This document shows positions 5,459 to 8,024 of a stretch of DNA of 8,024 bases, piece after piece. The stretch's first letter is position 1; every line of letters starts with the position of its first letter. Source of the DNA: an uncultured Bacteroidales bacterium (GTDB taxonomy: Bacteria > Bacteroidota > Bacteroidia > Bacteroidales > UBA3663). The notes below the pieces were generated by a model. The model was not told the origin of the DNA. It did not search any database and saw only the letters and a program-made list of their open reading frames with translations. Both the position numbers and the translations under genes were made by a program. The DNA is taken from positions 1 to 8,024 of the forward strand of contig CAJOOX010000121.1 of the NCBI GenBank assembly GCA_905236195.1, written 5' to 3'.

Positions 5459-6454
5459 ATGTTGCAATTTGCCAATCCGGAATATCTCTTCCTGCTTCTG
5501 CTCTTGCTTCCCGCTATTGCATTCTACGTGTGGAAGCTTTCCAAGGCCAATGCCACGCTTCAAGTGCCTTCCACGGGACCCTTTGCCAAGCTGCCACGGT
5601 CCTGGAAGGAGATTCTGCGTCATGTCAATTTCGCATTCCTGCTCCTCGCTTTTGCCTGTGTGGTTGTGGTGCTAGCGCGCCCGCAGAGCAGTGACAAATG
5701 GAGCCGCACCGACACCGAAGGTATCGATATCGTGATGTCACTTGACGTGTCCAACTCCATGCAGACACCCGACTTCAAGCCCAACCGTCTGGAGGCTTCC
5801 AAGGACGTGGCTTCCCAGTTTGTCAGCGGACGTCCCAACGACAACATCGGTATGGTCATTTTCGGGAAGGAGAGTTATACGCTCTGTCCCATGACAACCG
5901 ACCATGCAGTCCTGGCCAATATGATTAATTCGGTCGGTTTCGACCTCATCGACGGTTCTTCTACAGCCATCGGCGACGGTCTGGTGACCGCTGTCAACCG
6001 TATCCGGGGAGGAGAGGCCAAGTCCAAGGTCGTCATCCTCCTCACCGATGGTACCAACAACTCGGGTGATGTCGCTCCCCGCGATGCTGCCGAGGTGGCC
6101 CGTGCCATGGAGGTGCGTCTCTACACCATCGGCGTAGGTTCCAAAGGCGATGTTCAGGTCCAGGTCGGTGTCGATCCTTTCGGACGGCCCATTACCCAGA
6201 TGGTACATGCCGACATCGATGAGGACGCTCTCCGTGAGATGGCTCAGGTCACTGGCGGACGCTATTTCCGGGCTACCGACAAGTCTTCCCTGGCCAACAT
6301 CTTCGAGGAAATTGACAAGATGGAGAAGACCAAAATGAATATACGCGAGTTCTCGCGCAAGGATGAGGAATTCATGCCATGGGCCCTCGCTGCCATTGCT
6401 TTCCTCCTGCTGCACGTGCTGCTCCGTAATACCCTCTTAAAAAACATTCCCTGA
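5459..6454 (+). CDS. batA: BatA, membrane-anchored vWA domain protein
   Basis: This 331-residue protein has the BatA/BatB layout: two N-terminal transmembrane helices (about 8-25 and 57-73), a vWA domain from about 90 to 290, and a C-terminal helix (about 308-327). The first helix region begins MLQFANPEYLFLLLLL, a typical start for the family. The MIDAS site is complete: DVSNS (96-100), Thr169 in SSTAIGDGL, and Asp197 in LLTDGTNNSGD. The ARPQ motif after helix 2 (residues 73-76) is also conserved in the family. BatA was named from the Bacteroides aerotolerance operon of B. fragilis. The likely role is in a membrane complex with BatB and the TPR proteins, possibly acted on by MoxR, but its target is not known. 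Start and stop are each three bases from the neighbouring genes, so it is part of one operon. Confidence 0.93.
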   Translation: MLQFANPEYLFLLLLLLPAIAFYVWKLSKANATLQVPSTGPFAKLPRSWKEILRHVNFAFLLLAFACVVVVLARPQSSDKWSRTDTEGIDIVMSLDVSNSMQTPDFKPNRLEASKDVASQFVSGRPNDNIGMVIFGKESYTLCPMTTDHAVLANMINSVGFDLIDGSSTAIGDGLVTAVNRIRGGEAKSKVVILLTDGTNNSGDVAPRDAAEVARAMEVRLYTIGVGSKGDVQVQVGVDPFGRPITQMVHADIDEDALREMAQVTGGRYFRATDKSSLANIFEEIDKMEKTKMNIREFSRKDEEFMPWALAAIAFLLLHVLLRNTLLKNIP

Positions 6455-6457
6455 TAT

Positions 6458-7489
6458 ATGTCTGGTTTTAGATTCGAATCACCCTATCTGCTTTGGCTCC
6501 TGATTGTGCCGGTGTTGCTGGCGGGCCTTTTCATCTGGTCCCGCTGGTCCGGTCGCAAGGCGCTGCGCCGGTATGGCAACATCGACCTCCTACGTCCCCT
6601 CACAGAAGGCGTATCCGAGGCTAAACTGCGCATCAGGTTCCTCCTGGCTGCGCTGGCCATGATATGTCTCATCATCGCTGTCGCCCGTCCCCAGTTCGGC
6701 TCCAAACTCAAGACCGTCAAGAAGGAAGGCGTCGAGGTGATGGTCTGCCTGGATATCTCCAATTCGATGCTGGCACGCGACATCGCACCCTCACGACTTG
6801 AGAAGGCCAAGCGTATGCTCTCCAAACTCCTCGATCGTATGGAAAATGATCAGGTGGGACTCATTGTCTTTGCAGGCGATGCCTTCACCCAGCTTCCCAT
6901 CACCAACGACTTCGTGTCGGCCAAGATGTTCCTCTCCAGCATCGACCCGCGCATGGTGTCCATCCAGGGAACGGCCATCGGTGCCGCCATCAACCTCGCT
7001 TCGCGTTCATTCACGCCCAACGAGAGTTCCGAGAAGACCATCATCCTCATTACCGATGCCGAGAACCACGAAGACGATGCCAAGGGTGCGGCTTCGGCGG
7101 CTTATGAGAAGGGGATTACAACCCACGTCATCGGTATCGGTTCGACTCAGGGCGCTCTGCTGCCCGACGATTCGGGACGCGAGGGTTCCTACCGCAAGGA
7201 CAACGAGGGTAATCCTGTCACCACCCGTCTCGACGAGACCAAGGCTCAGGAGATTGCGCTCGCAGGTCATGGTATCTATGCACGTGCCGACAATTCCAAT
7301 TCGGCTCTCAATGCCGTGTCCGATGCCATCTCCAAAATGAAGAAGACCGAACTCGAGTCACATGTCTATGCCGACTATGACGACAAGTTCGAGTGGTTCG
7401 CCGCACTGGCTTTCCTCTTCCTTCTGATCGATATTTTCCTGCTCGACAGGGCCAACCCCCTTATGAGCAAAATCCATCTGTTCGACTGA
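6458..7489 (+). CDS. batB: BatB, membrane-anchored vWA domain protein
   Basis: This 343-residue paralogue of BatA has the same topology: helices at about 11-27 and 60-76, a vWA domain from about 92 to 300, and a C-terminal helix at about 318-336. The MIDAS residues are DISNS (99-103), Thr172 in QGTAIGAAI, and Asp200 in ILITDAENHEDD. The ARPQFG motif follows helix 2, as in BatA. Differences from BatA include the histidine/acidic stretch after the last metal ligand and DDSGREGSYRKDNEGNP in the loop before the final helix of the vWA fold. GTAIG and ITDAENH match the BatB subtype. The gene begins 3 nt after batA, and its TGA is one base from the batC ATG. Tandem batA-batB suggests a heteromeric vWA pair in the membrane, which is inference from conserved adjacency. 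Confidence 0.93.
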   Translation: MSGFRFESPYLLWLLIVPVLLAGLFIWSRWSGRKALRRYGNIDLLRPLTEGVSEAKLRIRFLLAALAMICLIIAVARPQFGSKLKTVKKEGVEVMVCLDISNSMLARDIAPSRLEKAKRMLSKLLDRMENDQVGLIVFAGDAFTQLPITNDFVSAKMFLSSIDPRMVSIQGTAIGAAINLASRSFTPNESSEKTIILITDAENHEDDAKGAASAAYEKGITTHVIGIGSTQGALLPDDSGREGSYRKDNEGNPVTTRLDETKAQEIALAGHGIYARADNSNSALNAVSDAISKMKKTELESHVYADYDDKFEWFAALAFLFLLIDIFLLDRANPLMSKIHLFD

Positions 7490-7490
7490 T

Positions 7491-8024
7491 ATGCGCTACA
7501 CATTATTTATAATTCTGTCGATTGCCTCCACATCGCTGTGTGCTCAAAAGGCCGTGCGTAAGAACATCCGTGAGGGAAATGCCCAGTACGCCAAGGAGCA
7601 GTATCTCGAGTCGGAACTTTCCTATCGCAAGGCGCTCGAGGCCAATGCTACCGACTCGCTGGCCACTTTCAATCTCGGCAATTCGCTCTATCGTCAGCAG
7701 AAGGGCGAGGATGCGCTTCAGCAGTACCAGACGGTGGCCGAGCAGGCGTCCGTTTCTGGAAACAAGGCTCTGGCTGCGCAGGCTTACTACAACATGGGTG
7801 ACCTCATGATGGCTGCCCAGCAGTATGACAAGGCTGTCGAGTGTTTCAAACAGTCCCTCAAGAACAACCCCGCTGACAATGAGGCCCGCTACAATCTGAT
7901 TCTAGCCCAGCGCCTGCTCCGCAAACAGCAGCAGGACCAGCAGCAACAGCAGGACCAGCAGCAACAGCAGGACCAGCAGCAACAGCAGGACCAGCAGCAA
8001 CAGCAGGACCAGCAGCAACAGCAG
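7491..8024 (+). CDS. batC: BatC, exported TPR protein with Gln-rich repeat tail (partial)
   Basis: The reading frame starts with ATG one base after the batB stop and stays open to the window edge (178 codons, 3' end missing). A signal peptide covers about 1-18 (MRYTLFIILSIASTSLCA). Three tetratricopeptide repeats follow at about 25-52, 57-84 and 97-130, the last clearest in YYNMGDLMMAAQQYDKAVEC and ending SLKNNPADNEARYNL. TPR domains mediate protein-protein contact, so BatC probably acts as an extracytoplasmic scaffold for BatA/BatB. From residue 146 the sequence becomes a pure tandem repeat of QQQQQD, encoded by identical 18-bp units, and runs off the window. One O-glycosylation sequon is present (Asp55-Ser-Leu). 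In other Bacteroidales, batD and batE usually follow. The low-complexity tail is longer and more regular than I would expect from unselected drift. Confidence 0.9.
   Translation, partial: MRYTLFIILSIASTSLCAQKAVRKNIREGNAQYAKEQYLESELSYRKALEANATDSLATFNLGNSLYRQQKGEDALQQYQTVAEQASVSGNKALAAQAYYNMGDLMMAAQQYDKAVECFKQSLKNNPADNEARYNLILAQRLLRKQQQDQQQQQDQQQQQDQQQQQDQQQQQDQQQQQ
7938..8024 (+). repeat. 18-bp coding minisatellite in batC
   Basis: The unit CAGCAGCAACAGCAGGAC (QQQQQD) is repeated four full times at 7938-8009, and a fifth copy is cut by the window end after 15 bases. A shortened half-unit CAGCAGCAGGAC precedes it at 7926-7937. All visible copies are identical at every base, including the single CAA codon, so the array expanded recently by unit duplication. 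Copy number changes would keep the reading frame. Confidence 0.95.

Noticed and set aside
3476..5623. Long minus-strand frames (3476-4339 and 4568-5623) opposite the DUF58, BatD-like and batA genes
   Set aside because: Both are in codon register with the sense genes, span gene boundaries without relation to them, and have no coherent protein features.
6798..7340. A 180-codon + strand frame inside batB, with similar Arg/Ser/Pro-rich frames at 2890-3138, 5034-5339 and 7522-7809
   Set aside because: The composition (Arg, Ser, Pro-rich) is what a +1 or +2 shift of GC-rich third positions gives. The real genes in the other frame are unambiguous.

Overview
The window looks like a chromosomal segment of a Bacteroidales bacterium, most plausibly Prevotella-like. 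The reasons are the gene content (a Bat, 'Bacteroides aerotolerance', operon with MoxR), A-rich leaders without Shine-Dalgarno sequences, and a strong match to the Bacteroides-type promoter (TTTG, about 20 bp, TAnnTTTG) in front of moxR. The genus is an inference. All genes I can support lie on the + strand.

Layout. Positions 1-312 hold the 3' end of rsmI, a 16S rRNA 2'-O-methyltransferase. Positions 313-531 are a repeat-rich spacer. It has two copies of a 39-bp element carrying a CCCTTAAAGGG palindrome, each followed by a run of 7-bp units of the type TAAAGTC/TATAGTC. Positions 532-1401 encode a coiled-coil lipoprotein-like envelope protein. Nine bases later comes metA (1411-2328), a homoserine O-acyltransferase whose residue 111 (Glu) predicts use of acetyl-CoA. 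A stem-loop terminator candidate (2355-2393) separates it from the next unit.

Positions 2439-2470 carry a good Bacteroides-type promoter, followed by a small hairpin near the predicted mRNA 5' end. Then comes a tightly packed operon: moxR (AAA+ ATPase), a DUF58/vWA-like protein, a BatD-like membrane protein with a DUF4381-like tail, batA, batB, and the first part of batC. Junctions are a 1-nt overlap, then gaps of 0, 3, 3 and 1 nt, so the six genes are almost certainly co-transcribed and probably translationally coupled. The window ends inside batC, in a coding minisatellite of 18-bp units (Gln5-Asp).

How the genes fit together: MoxR ATPases act as chaperone-like partners of von Willebrand factor A (MIDAS) proteins. 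Here the ATPase and DUF58 protein are predicted cytoplasmic, BatA and BatB are membrane-anchored vWA proteins, BatC is an exported TPR protein, and the BatD-like protein links an extracytoplasmic domain to a cytoplasmic tail. Together they suggest an envelope complex linked historically to aerotolerance or stress, whose molecular task is still unclear. The system itself is a known family, not a new one. The most interesting local details are the concentration of Bacteroidales O-glycosylation sequons in the extracytoplasmic half of the BatD-like protein, the minisatellite in batC, and the repeat block after rsmI.
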